From the NCBI GenBank assembly GCA_020057405.1, contig JAGVFW010000014.1:1-64000 (forward strand): 64,000 nt of DNA. The letters run 5' to 3'. A program made the translations under genes and the position numbers. Within the stretch, counting starts at the first letter, position 1. Each line of letters starts with the position of its first letter. The stretch comes from an archaeon. Lineage in GTDB: Archaea; Micrarchaeota; Micrarchaeia; Norongarragalinales; UBA97. This document shows, in pieces, positions 8,809-16,506 of the stretch. A model generated the notes under the pieces. The model saw only the letters and a list, made by a program, of their open reading frames with translations, ran no database searches and had not been told where the DNA came from.

Positions 8809-8871
8809 GTGATGACTCTAATGAGTTCAGACGCCCCCCAAAGGGCGGGTGACGACGACCTTGAGTTCTGA
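8809..8871 (+). ncRNA. Candidate C/D box guide sRNA
   Basis: The boxes are C GTGATGA at 8809-8815, D'-like CAGA at 8828-8831, C'-like GTGACGA at 8849-8855 and D CTGA at 8868-8871. Both guide intervals (C to D', 8816-8827; C' to D, 8856-8867) are exactly 12 nt, the archaeal norm. The D'-C' spacer holds a 5-bp GC hairpin (8832-8836 with 8843-8847). Both guides end in TGAGTT. It lies in the gap between corA and the toxin-antitoxin pair. Such RNAs direct fibrillarin to 2'-O-methylate the base paired five positions before D or D'. The targets were not determined. One mismatch each in D' and C' is common for internal boxes. Confidence 0.55.
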
Positions 8872-8887
8872 CTTAAAAACACATTAA

Positions 8888-8897
8888 ATTTATATAT
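8888..8897 (+). promoter_or_regulatory. TATA box of the toxin-antitoxin operon
   Basis: ATTTATATAT-like sequence lies about 35 bases before the GTG at 8929. It predicts a short leader that includes the Shine-Dalgarno sequence GGTGAT (8920-8925), three bases before the start. It is one of the clearest TATA elements in the window. Confidence 0.65.
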
Positions 8898-8928
8898 GTG
8901 AAAATACACTGTTTTTAATGGTGATTTC

Positions 8929-9189
8929 GTGAATATCAGCATGCATTTCGAGGGTTACGTTGAGAAGATTATCGAGGCGGCACTCAAGCAGGGGATTGCC
9001 AAGACGAAGGCTGAAGCCTTGAGGCTGGGCCTGCTGGAACTTAACCAGAAGTACGGCCTAGTTGTTACTGACATGGAGCAGCGCGAGCTCGAAATGGACT
9101 TGGCCGAATTTGACCGAATGGAAAAGCGAATTGCACAAGGAAAAACCAAGCTACACAAGGTCAAGAGCATCGACGAAATATTTACCTGA
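8929..9189 (+). CDS. Ribbon-helix-helix antitoxin-like protein
   Basis: This 86-residue protein begins with a GTG. The N-terminal strand (NISMHFEGYVEKII) followed by two helices (KTKAEALRLGLLELNQKYG) is the ribbon-helix-helix DNA-binding pattern. The charged C-terminal half (about 50-86) is the kind of extended helix that wraps a RelE-type toxin. It is transcribed from a strong TATA box, and the toxin gene follows 10 bases later. RHH antitoxins usually repress their own operon as a complex with the toxin. The family is inferred from pattern and context. Confidence 0.75.
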   Translation: MNISMHFEGYVEKIIEAALKQGIAKTKAEALRLGLLELNQKYGLVVTDMEQRELEMDLAEFDRMEKRIAQGKTKLHKVKSIDEIFT

Positions 9190-9199
9190 GGCGATTTTC

Positions 9200-9445
9200 G
9201 TGGCTTACGAGCTTTTCTATACTGACGAATTCAAGCGAGACGCTAAAGGACTTGATCACTCAATGCAGCAACGGCTTAGAAAAGTCATTGCCAAGATATG
9301 GGAAAATCCTGAGCGCTTCAAGCACTTGGAACAAGGCGTACCACGATTCAGCGTCCGTTTTGAAGTTTATAGAGTTCTTTACAAAGTAATAAACAACCGC
9401 ATAGAATTGTTGCGTGTTGGAAAGCGCGATGAAATCTACAGGTAA
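9200..9445 (+). CDS. RelE/ParE-family toxin-like protein
   Basis: This 81-residue protein starts at GTG 9200, preceded by a GAGGCG ribosome site. It shows the RelE/ParE fold pattern: an N-terminal strand (YELFYTDEFKRDAKGL), helices, then the strands RFSVRFEVYRVLYKVINNRIELLRVGKRDEIYR at the end, here with the VYRVLY core and VGKRDEIYR terminus. RelE members cut mRNA on the ribosome, whereas ParE members poison gyrase; the conserved Arg/Lys/Tyr near the C-terminus fits the mRNase branch. It forms a two-gene unit with the RHH antitoxin 10 bases upstream. Confidence 0.8.
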   Translation: MAYELFYTDEFKRDAKGLDHSMQQRLRKVIAKIWENPERFKHLEQGVPRFSVRFEVYRVLYKVINNRIELLRVGKRDEIYR

Positions 9446-9466
9446 ACTTGCTTTGGGTCCTTTGGC

Positions 9467-10405
9467 TTAAACTGTCGCCACGCCGACTACGCGCAGGCCC
9501 TTGCCGTTTAGGTTGCAGAGCAGCATCTTTTGTTCTGGCCAGTAGGCGATTGGCTTTTCAAAAACTAGTTTCACGGGCCCCGACTTGCCGGCAGTGATGT
9601 CGGCGGCGCACTCAAGCCGGCAGGGGTCAAACTGCATTCCCGCCGAGAGGTGGAAAACCGCGCCGTTCTTCACCGGGTCGCGGCAGAATTTGGCGACTGC
9701 GAGAGTGCACGAGAGTTCCTTTGCGACACTCACGCCCTCCTTTGCGAGGATAGTGCCGCGCTCGACGTCACCGGCGACTACGTTCTTTAGTGCCAAGCCC
9801 ACGCGTCCGCCTGCGCCAGACGCTTCGACGTTCTCGTCGTTCATCTGGATGCTCTTTACCTCGACTTGCGAACCCGCGGGGTAGGCCGTGAGCTTGTCGT
9901 GGATGTGCAGTTCCCCGCTCTTGACTAAACCGAGTGCCACGCTGCCGACTCCCTTCACTTCGAAAAAGTGGTCGATTGTCACGCGAACTGGTCCGGCAAC
10001 CGCGGGACTCGCCTGGGTGAGGAGAAATTCCTTTGCCTCATCCAGAGTATCGAAGAAGGGAGCGCTTGACAAAGAAGTGTTGGAAAGGATGGGCTTTAAG
10101 TCGGCTTGCGAGAGAAAAGCGGTTTTCACTCCAAGCAAGTCCGCCGCGACGATGCACTCGCCTAGGGCGGGGGTGAGTTCGTTGCCAATCACGAGGTTCC
10201 AGTCGCAAAGCGAAAGAGAATTTAGCAAGGGCGTCAGCTTGTCGGGATAGCCTGTTGGCTCGACAACGGATAGAATCTTGCCTTGGAATACCGTGTGGTA
10301 GAAGGTCATGTCGTCGGAGCTGCCTTTTTTGCCGAAAGTGTGCGCCACTTCGGCACGCTTGTCGGGGAGTGCGCCCGTTACCGCTATGTTGAGACTGGAG
10401 TGCAT
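9467..10405 (-). CDS. SelB/EF-Tu-like protein with degenerate GTPase domain
   Basis: This 312-residue protein has a domain I resembling a translational GTPase whose motifs are lost. The P-loop position reads TGALPDKRAE with no GKS/T, DxPGH is replaced by VEPTGYPD, and NKxD by LSQADLK. From about residue 140 comes a well-preserved EF-Tu domain II with SelB-type landmarks (HFFEVKGVGSVALGLVKSG, VEVKSIQMNDENV, GAGGRVGLALKNV, ERGTILA), then a domain III-like end. Archaea carry such SelB paralogues that do not serve selenocysteine. GTP binding is unlikely. Ribosome or RNA binding through domain II is inferred. It is convergent with the toxin gene and divergent from the CNNM-like gene. Confidence 0.8.
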   Translation of the reverse strand: MHSSLNIAVTGALPDKRAEVAHTFGKKGSSDDMTFYHTVFQGKILSVVEPTGYPDKLTPLLNSLSLCDWNLVIGNELTPALGECIVAADLLGVKTAFLSQADLKPILSNTSLSSAPFFDTLDEAKEFLLTQASPAVAGPVRVTIDHFFEVKGVGSVALGLVKSGELHIHDKLTAYPAGSQVEVKSIQMNDENVEASGAGGRVGLALKNVVAGDVERGTILAKEGVSVAKELSCTLAVAKFCRDPVKNGAVFHLSAGMQFDPCRLECAADITAGKSGPVKLVFEKPIAYWPEQKMLLCNLNGKGLRVVGVATV

Positions 10406-10479
10406 AGTAATTCCAAAAGATTTGTCAGCAAAAGGGCTAATAAATACAGGCTTTGCGTAATTTGTTGCGGTGCCACTTA

Positions 10480-11487
10480 ATGGACGTAACCGGCGAAGTG
10501 CTGATGTTCCTGTTTTTCCTCGGCCTGTCGGCCACGTTTGGCATGACTGAAACCGCTTTTGTTTCAGTCAACCTCTTGCGCGCAAAGCGCCTCAAGATGA
10601 TGAAGGCGGCGGGCGCCGAGGCGCTAGTGCGCCTGCGGGAAAACCCGCGCAACGTGCTTGCGACGATACTTTTGTGGAACAACGCGTCAGCCGTCACCGC
10701 ATCGGCAATAGCCACCCTCATTTTCACGAACGCTTTTGGCGAGCAATCGCTTATCCTCGCGGTAGGCTCGGTGACGCTCCTCCTACTCCTCTTCGGCGAC
10801 ATAACGCCAAAGACCTTCGCTACCGCCCACGCCGACAGGATAGCCTTGTTGGTCGCCCCATCCCTCGAAGTGCTGACGGCGATAAGCAACCCTATTGTAT
10901 CGCCCCTTGAAGCAATTGCGCGCGTTCTAACCCGCTCGGGCAAGGAACTGAAAACCCCGCTTTTAACCGAAGACGACCTTGACGCGCTCGTGCTGATTGG
11001 CGTCGAGGAAGGAACGGTTGGGCAAAACGAGGCGAGGCTGGTTCGCGACGCGCTCGACTTTAACGACCACCTAGCCAAGCAAGTCATGACGCCTACTGCA
11101 GAAATCGAGTACTTCCCGGAAGCAATTACTGTTTCAAAGGCCCTGGCTCAGGCGACCTCGTCGCCGCACTACCGTTTTCCAGTCCGCGACAAGCATGGCA
11201 AGATAATCGGGGTTGTCACTGAAAAGGGCCTCCTTAGCGCAAGCGGCAAGGGCCTGGGCAAGGCGAGGGTGACGACAATCATGCTCTCGCCCATCATGGT
11301 TGGGAAAGACACGCCAATCAGCCACGTCTTCGAGCTATTCCAAAAACGCAACCGCCAGATGGCAATGGTAACCAACGAACACAGCCACGTCATTGGCATC
11401 ATCACCCTCGAGGACATCATCGGCAAGCTCGTCGACGACCTGCGCAACTTCGACACGCCGAGGCTGGCCTCAGGCGGGGACATCTAA
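10480..11487 (+). CDS. CNNM/CorC-type membrane protein (DUF21 plus CBS pair)
   Basis: This 335-residue protein starts at ATG 10480. The first 150 residues form a DUF21 transmembrane domain (FGMTETAFVSVN, then LLLLFGDITPKTFATAHAD near the end of the third span). A CBS pair at about 190-310 follows (VMTPTAEIEYFPEA, YRFPVRDKHGKIIGVV, IMLSPIMV, MVTNEHSHVIGIITLEDIIGKLV with the motif split over the two repeats). CNNM/CorC proteins handle Mg2+ export or its control, with CBS domains sensing nucleotides. Together with corA 2 kb upstream this suggests paired Mg2+ import and export, which is inference. The acidic CorC C-terminal domain is absent. Confidence 0.85.
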   Translation: MDVTGEVLMFLFFLGLSATFGMTETAFVSVNLLRAKRLKMMKAAGAEALVRLRENPRNVLATILLWNNASAVTASAIATLIFTNAFGEQSLILAVGSVTLLLLLFGDITPKTFATAHADRIALLVAPSLEVLTAISNPIVSPLEAIARVLTRSGKELKTPLLTEDDLDALVLIGVEEGTVGQNEARLVRDALDFNDHLAKQVMTPTAEIEYFPEAITVSKALAQATSSPHYRFPVRDKHGKIIGVVTEKGLLSASGKGLGKARVTTIMLSPIMVGKDTPISHVFELFQKRNRQMAMVTNEHSHVIGIITLEDIIGKLVDDLRNFDTPRLASGGDI

Positions 11488-11502
11488 AAAGGGCAATCAG
11501 CC

Positions 11503-12408
11503 ATGAAGCTCCCCGTCGTCGCTCTTGCGGCGCTTTTTTCCCTCCTACTCGCCGGATGTGTTTCACCCCCTGCAGCCTACGACCAGTTTTATGTCGGGTC
11601 GGACAACTTGCTGGCTGTTTCGGCCGACAGGGGACCCCTAGAGGTGACGCAAACGCCGGTCGAGTCGGCTGACGCTAACTTCAGCGTGACGAAAATTGTT
11701 TTTACAAGCGCCGACGGAAGCAAAGTGTACGCCCTCCTTGACATTCCGCTGCAAAACGGCAAGCCCGTCAGAAAAGCGCCGGCTGCAGTGTTCATGCCGG
11801 GCTTGGGTGTTTCAAAGGAGGGCGGCAACGTCGGGGTTGGCAAGGCACTCGCAGACGCGGGCTTTGTCGTAATCGTGCTTGACCAGCGCGGCGTTGGGGA
11901 AACCGGCGGTACCAGCCTGTCGCTTAACGCCGACTACGCAGAGTTTGCCGCTGGCAACTACTCGAGCCAGCACCTGATGGTGTTCGACTACCTGCGGGCG
12001 TTTGACTATTTGGCCCTTAGGCCCGAAGTAGACGCGGGCAAAATAGTTTTTACCGGAGAGAGCCACGGCGGCAGGGTCGCGATAATGGCCGGGGCTCTAG
12101 AACCAAAAGCCAGGGGCGCACTCGTAATCAGCACGGCCGGCTATGAATTTATTTCCCCGCCGGTTGAGGCGCAGCAATACCTCGCTTCAGTGAACCCCGA
12201 CGCTTACGTGGGCAAGCTAACGCCTAGGAAAATTGTCTTTCTGCATTCACCAAACGACAAGGGCGTTCCCATGGCCGACGCGAGAAGGACGTTCTCCTAC
12301 GCGGACGAGCCCAAGGAGTTCATTGAAATTGCGTGCGAATTCCACGGTTACTGCACGCAAGTTTCCGGCACGGTCGTGCAAAAGGCAGGCGAGCTGGCCG
12401 CAAACTAG
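11503..12408 (+). CDS. Lipoprotein alpha/beta-hydrolase
   Basis: This 301-residue protein has a lipoprotein signal peptide (lipobox LLAGC, Cys at about residue 19), so it should be lipid-anchored outside the membrane. The mature domain is an alpha/beta-hydrolase. Ser187 lies in the nucleophile elbow GESHGG, Asp252 in HSPNDKGVP, and His281 in EFHGYC, giving a plausible Ser-Asp-His triad. An oxyanion strand is seen at VFMPGLGVSKEGG. It resembles dienelactone-hydrolase or acyl-esterase families. The substrate is unknown. A related lipoprotein hydrolase lies at 37371. It begins 15 bases after the CNNM-like gene and is probably cotranscribed with it. Confidence 0.8.
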   Translation: MKLPVVALAALFSLLLAGCVSPPAAYDQFYVGSDNLLAVSADRGPLEVTQTPVESADANFSVTKIVFTSADGSKVYALLDIPLQNGKPVRKAPAAVFMPGLGVSKEGGNVGVGKALADAGFVVIVLDQRGVGETGGTSLSLNADYAEFAAGNYSSQHLMVFDYLRAFDYLALRPEVDAGKIVFTGESHGGRVAIMAGALEPKARGALVISTAGYEFISPPVEAQQYLASVNPDAYVGKLTPRKIVFLHSPNDKGVPMADARRTFSYADEPKEFIEIACEFHGYCTQVSGTVVQKAGELAAN

Positions 12409-12421
12409 GGGGGAGGGCCGC

Positions 12422-12634
12422 CTAACGCTTTTGCTTTAATCGCTTTTGCGCCCTGAAACCCTCAAGCGCCTTGACGCTCTCGAATTCTATGGGCATAACC
12501 CTCCGGCCGCACTCGGCGCAAGTTACGAGCCCGAGGCCCGTGCCGCCCATCGCATCAAGAGCCGCAAAAGCGCCACCGCTAACCCACTGCAGGTTGACCG
12601 AACCGCAAGCGGGGCAGGCGCGAATTCTCTCCAC
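12422..12634 (-). CDS. Small zinc-ribbon protein
   Basis: This 70-residue protein starts with GTG. Two Cys pairs (CPACG near residue 8 and CAECG near residue 40) form a zinc ribbon, separated by a Gly/Ala-rich loop. A basic C-terminal helix ends KRLKQKR. This architecture is common in archaeal RNA- or DNA-associated proteins. No specific family is recognised. It is convergent with the lipoprotein hydrolase and divergent from aroE. Confidence 0.7.
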   Translation of the reverse strand: MERIRACPACGSVNLQWVSGGAFAALDAMGGTGLGLVTCAECGRRVMPIEFESVKALEGFRAQKRLKQKR

Positions 12635-12708
12635 GGCATTAGTTGGGCTACGAGTGAACTTAAGGGCAAGGGTTTTTCTACTTTAGTCCCTTTATTCATC
12701 AAGTGGCG

Positions 12709-13596
12709 ATGGAACGGCTTTTCGTGGTGGGAGCCAGGCCGGCGAAGCACAGCTTGACGCCGCTAGTGTGGAACGCGATTTTTCGAAAACTTAAGATGAA
12801 GGCCCAGTACGAGGCAGTCTCGGCACCGACTTCAGAAGAACTCCACCGCGTTCTCTACCAAGCCCGCGCGGAAAAGGAAGTCGTGGGGCTCAACATCACC
12901 ATGCCGTGGAAGGAGGAAGTCGCCCGCCACGTTGATAGTCTTTACGGCACTGCAAAAGCGATTGGCGCGGTAAACACGGTCAAGTGCACTGAAGGGGGCG
13001 AGCTTCACGGCTACAACACAGACGGCTGGGGGGCGGTGCACGCCCTAATGGCCGCCGGAGCCAAACTGCGGGGCGAGACGGTCGTAGTCGCTGGCGCAGG
13101 CGGCGCTGCCAAATCAATTGTCTTTGAACTCGCCTCAGCTGGCGCACTCGTCAAGTTACACAACCGCACGGTCAGCCGCGCGATTGAGCTTGCGGGCGAG
13201 GTTAACGGTGCCCTTGGCACGGCAGTTGAAGCCGCGGGGCTTGATGACATTGACGGGAACCTCGGCGACGCGACAGTCTTTCTCAACACCACCTCGCTTG
13301 GGGCGCTTGGCGAAATGCGCGAGGCGTCAATCTTGAGTGCCAACCAAGTGCACATCTCGCGGCCAGACTGCTTTTTCATGGACGTCGTCTACCGCCCGCG
13401 CCAAACCGCGCTCTTGACCCTCGCCGCAAGCGCGGGAAGGCCCGTCGTCTTTGGCAGCGAGATGCTCGTAATGCAGGCGGTCAAAGGATTCGAGCACTTT
13501 TTTGACCGCAAGCTACCCGAAGAATGCATTCCAACAATGCAAAGAGCGCTTGAGACCGCGCTAAGGCGCCGCGACAGGCAAGTCGAGTCCGCCTGA
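12709..13596 (+). CDS. aroE: Shikimate dehydrogenase
   Basis: This protein of about 295 residues reduces 3-dehydroshikimate to shikimate with NADPH in aromatic amino acid synthesis. The substrate-binding half has HSLTPLVWN, the catalytic Lys of NITMPWKEE, IGAVNTVKC and the Asp of YNTDGWG. The nucleotide half has VVAGAGGAAKSIVFEL followed by HNRTVSRA, where the basic residues after the second strand favour NADP. The FGSEMLVMQAVKGFEHF end is typical. ATG 12709 is used; an in-frame GTG lies six bases earlier. No other shikimate-pathway gene is in the window. Confidence 0.93.
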   Translation: MERLFVVGARPAKHSLTPLVWNAIFRKLKMKAQYEAVSAPTSEELHRVLYQARAEKEVVGLNITMPWKEEVARHVDSLYGTAKAIGAVNTVKCTEGGELHGYNTDGWGAVHALMAAGAKLRGETVVVAGAGGAAKSIVFELASAGALVKLHNRTVSRAIELAGEVNGALGTAVEAAGLDDIDGNLGDATVFLNTTSLGALGEMREASILSANQVHISRPDCFFMDVVYRPRQTALLTLAASAGRPVVFGSEMLVMQAVKGFEHFFDRKLPEECIPTMQRALETALRRRDRQVESA

Positions 13597-13631
13597 GGCA
13601 ATTAAAACTTGCTTTTTCCCATAATTCTTGC

Positions 13632-14672
13632 GTGAAAGTAGCCAATAAGCACTATCGCACGGTGTGGACGCAAGACGGTAGGGTCTTGATGATTGACCAA
13701 AACAAGCTGCCGCACTCCTTTGAAATAACCGCTTGCGGCACTGCCGCGCAAACGGCTAAGGCAATCAAGGACATGACTGTGCGGGGCGCCCCCGCAATCG
13801 GCGCGGCAGCCGGGTTTGCAATGGCCCAGGCGATTAGCGAGAATCCAAAGACTTCAGCCGCGGCGCGGGCAACGATTGAGTCGACCCGGCCAACTGCAGT
13901 TGACTTGTTTTACTCAACCAAGCGCGTCTTTGACGCTGCGGCTCAGGCGACCGACGGGGCAAAAACCGCCTGGAGCGAGGCAAACGCCATTGCAGGGGAG
14001 AGCGTGGCCGCCTGCAAAGCAATCGGGGAAACCGGCCTTGACGAAGTTTTTGGCAAAAGAAAAAAAATGCGCATCATGACGCACTGCAACGCGGGCTGGC
14101 TGGCTTGTGTCGACTGGGGAACCGCACTTGCGCCAATTTACGCCGCCAAGGCAAGCGGCCTCGAGCCGTTTGTTTACTGCACGGAGACAAGGCCGCGGGG
14201 GCAGGGCGCGAGGCTAACGGCTTTCGAGCTTTCAAACGAGGGCGTCGACCACGCCATCATCGCCGACGGCGCTGCCGCGTGGCTGATGAAAAAAGGCGAG
14301 ATTGACGCGGTCATCGTGGGCGCCGATAGGATTGCCGCCAACGGCGATACTGCAAACAAGATTGGCACTTTCGGGCACGCCATTGCGGCAAAAGAGCACG
14401 GCCTGCCGTTTTTCGTCGCCGCACCGACATCCACAATCGACCCCGGCCTAGAGAACGGGGAAAGCATCCCGATAGAAGAGCGGGACGAGAACGAAGTCCA
14501 CCTCGTGCGCGGAGTTGATGAGGCGGGTGTGGTACGCACGGTGCGCTGGACGAACCCGGCCTCGCACGCTAGGAACCCGGCCTTCGACGTTACTCCTGCA
14601 AGGCTCATTACGCAAATCATCACGGAGAAAGGAATTTCAACTCCTTCGCGCATCAAAGAATTGGTGGAATGA
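13632..14672 (+). CDS. mtnA: Methylthioribose-1-phosphate isomerase
   Basis: This 346-residue enzyme converts 5-methylthioribose-1-phosphate to the ribulose form. The diagnostic blocks are VRGAPAIGAAAG, the catalytic Cys of MTHCNAGWLA, ETRPRGQGARLTAFEL, and the catalytic Asp of GADRIAANGDTANKIG. They match MtnA better than the related ribose-1,5-bisphosphate isomerase or eIF2B subunits. The start is a GTG at 13632. The class II aldolase gene begins 1 base after its stop codon, so the two enzymes are almost certainly cotranslated and consecutive in one pathway. Confidence 0.92.
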   Translation: MKVANKHYRTVWTQDGRVLMIDQNKLPHSFEITACGTAAQTAKAIKDMTVRGAPAIGAAAGFAMAQAISENPKTSAAARATIESTRPTAVDLFYSTKRVFDAAAQATDGAKTAWSEANAIAGESVAACKAIGETGLDEVFGKRKKMRIMTHCNAGWLACVDWGTALAPIYAAKASGLEPFVYCTETRPRGQGARLTAFELSNEGVDHAIIADGAAAWLMKKGEIDAVIVGADRIAANGDTANKIGTFGHAIAAKEHGLPFFVAAPTSTIDPGLENGESIPIEERDENEVHLVRGVDEAGVVRTVRWTNPASHARNPAFDVTPARLITQIITEKGISTPSRIKELVE

Positions 14673-14673
14673 A

Positions 14674-15291
14674 ATGCCTGAAGAATACCGCGGGCCGCGG
14701 TTTGAGTCGCGTCACACTACGGCTAGCCCCAGCTACAGCGCCAAACCGGCTATCAGGAAGACCGAACTCGAGCAACGCAGGCTGCTTGTGGAATGCTGCC
14801 GCGAGTTCTACAAGTTCGGGCTCTCGCCCGAATATACTCACGCAGGGGGCAAAGGCACTGCGGGTAACTTCAGTATTCGGACCAAATCGGGTTTTCTGAT
14901 TACCGGCACGCCAAAGCACGCGGCTACCATCGACACCGAAGGCCTGGTCAACGTGCACGGCGGCGAGCTTGACAAAAACAAGGTCATTTCAACGGGATTG
15001 AAGCTGCCCTCAAGCGAGTCGCTCATGCACCTGGCGATTTATTCTGCCAAACCCGGGGTGGGGGCGATAGTCCACTGGCATGATGACAAGCTGCTCGAAA
15101 AAATTCCAAAAGGCGTGGTTGAAACCGACGGGAAAGCGCCCGCTGGCACGGTAGAGTTCGCAAAGCTTGCGGCAAAAGCGGCGCAAAGCATCAAGGGGAC
15201 TACGGGAGTGATTGCGCTTAAGGGCCACGGGTTCGTGGCGTTTGGAAAAGACATCGATGAAGCAAAGCGTGCGGCCCTGAAATTTTACTGA
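14674..15291 (+). CDS. Class II aldolase family protein, probable partner of MtnA
   Basis: This 205-residue protein keeps the zinc-aldolase signatures: GNFS (64-67) for phosphate binding, SSESLMHLAIY with Glu115, and the zinc ligands His134, His136 (HWH) and His185. The Glu115-His134 spacing (19) equals that of Glu73-His92 in fuculose-1-phosphate aldolase. That favours retro-aldol cleavage to DHAP plus an aldehyde over the dehydratase reaction of MtnB. As it directly follows mtnA, the likely substrate is methylthioribulose-1-phosphate or 5-deoxyribulose-1-phosphate (a DHAP shunt). This is inference; MtnB belongs to the same superfamily and remains possible. Confidence 0.82.
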   Translation: MPEEYRGPRFESRHTTASPSYSAKPAIRKTELEQRRLLVECCREFYKFGLSPEYTHAGGKGTAGNFSIRTKSGFLITGTPKHAATIDTEGLVNVHGGELDKNKVISTGLKLPSSESLMHLAIYSAKPGVGAIVHWHDDKLLEKIPKGVVETDGKAPAGTVEFAKLAAKAAQSIKGTTGVIALKGHGFVAFGKDIDEAKRAALKFY

Positions 15292-15318
15292 CCTGGCGCG
15301 CGGCTAATTTTATGGGCT

Positions 15319-16455
15319 CTAGCGCGTGACTTCAAACTCGCGGATTTCATCAAGAAGCAACTTTGCGCTGCCTGACTCGAAGTGCGTGCGCACGGGCGAG
15401 ATGAGCAAGTCGAGTTCGCGGGCAACTGCGGTTTTCAGGTCCATCGGGTGCAGCCCGCCGGCCGTAAAAGCCGCTTCGAGCTCGGCGTAGGAAGTGAATG
15501 TGAGGTCACCGCCGAACTTAGCCGGCCGCTCGACGACCAACTCGGGTTTGGCACGGAAGACCATTTCGCGCGCGTACTCGAGAACCGGGTTGCCGGCGAC
15601 GATTTTCGCGGGACAATAGGCTTTTGCAAGCTTTGACGCGATCAGCTCTTTTGAGTCGTGCACGAAAATGCATGATTCGGGCTTGCTCTTGCTCATCTTG
15701 TACTTAAGCGCCCGCTCGTCCGCGTCGCTGCCGGTCACTCCCTCGTCAGAGGCGCTCGCGCTTGACTCGCCGTCAAGGCCCAAAAGAATGCGGTGGTGGA
15801 CTGCGACTGGCTTCTTGAAACCGAGCTTGTCGGCAACGTCTCGCGCAAGCATGTTAGCCTTTCGCTGGTCTAGGCCGAGCTGGCAGATGATGGGCTCATT
15901 GACTGGGTCGTCTGCAAGCTGGAAGATGTCTGCAGCCTGCATGCTGGGGTAAAAAAGCTGGGCGGCCTGGCGCAAGTCATCCCCGCCCCGCCCCGCGATG
16001 GTGAGGGCGCGCTTGGTGCGCGCTTCGCTGTGGTGCCTTGCGACTTGGAAGACCTTAAACCAGTATTCCTTGTCTGAAACGAAGTCATCGTAATGTGAGA
16101 CGACGCTGACTTTGCCTGCGGTCGGCTTTGCTGCAAAAGGCACGCCCGCAGCCTTCCAGACTTCGACAAAGTAGTCACCGACGAGCTTGATGCGGGTTAA
16201 GTCACCCGCCATCTTCTCGTTAATCCAGGCGTAGCTGTCGGCAAGCAAGAGCTTGAAGCGCACGCCGGTTGAAAGCATTTGCTTAAGCAAAAGCGGCCGG
16301 TAGACGCCGACGGGCAAGTGCGCCACGCCGCTTGGCTCAAAACCATCGTAGGCAACGGGGTGGCGGTCGTTTTCGAACAACTGCACTAGCTCTTCCTGCG
16401 TCACGATTTCCTGCGCAAGGCCACTGACTACCCCTGCCTTCGTTATTGCGTCCAT
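15319..16455 (-). CDS. tyrS: Tyrosyl-tRNA synthetase, archaeal type
   Basis: This 378-residue class I synthetase charges tRNA-Tyr. The HIGH-equivalent segment is DGFEPSGVAHLP, the tyrosine pocket includes QLGLDQRKANMLARD, and the KMSKS loop is YKMSKSKPES. ATG 16455 is chosen because a TATA-like TTATTAAAT on the minus strand (about 16478-16487) lies 25-30 bases upstream, giving a leaderless transcript. A GTG at 16476 would add seven residues. An Asp/Ser-rich insertion (SSASASDEGVTGSDADE) precedes the KMSKS loop and is longer than in typical archaeal enzymes. Confidence 0.93.
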   Translation of the reverse strand: MDAITKAGVVSGLAQEIVTQEELVQLFENDRHPVAYDGFEPSGVAHLPVGVYRPLLLKQMLSTGVRFKLLLADSYAWINEKMAGDLTRIKLVGDYFVEVWKAAGVPFAAKPTAGKVSVVSHYDDFVSDKEYWFKVFQVARHHSEARTKRALTIAGRGGDDLRQAAQLFYPSMQAADIFQLADDPVNEPIICQLGLDQRKANMLARDVADKLGFKKPVAVHHRILLGLDGESSASASDEGVTGSDADERALKYKMSKSKPESCIFVHDSKELIASKLAKAYCPAKIVAGNPVLEYAREMVFRAKPELVVERPAKFGGDLTFTSYAELEAAFTAGGLHPMDLKTAVARELDLLISPVRTHFESGSAKLLLDEIREFEVTR

Positions 16456-16506
16456 GAGAACAAAATGCACTTCCACAATTTAATAACCCCGAGTACTGCG
16501 GCTTTT

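Noticed and set aside
9467..10405. Selenocysteine elongation factor
   Set aside because: GTPase motifs are missing, and no selenocysteine tRNA or in-frame TGA candidate gene was seen in the window.
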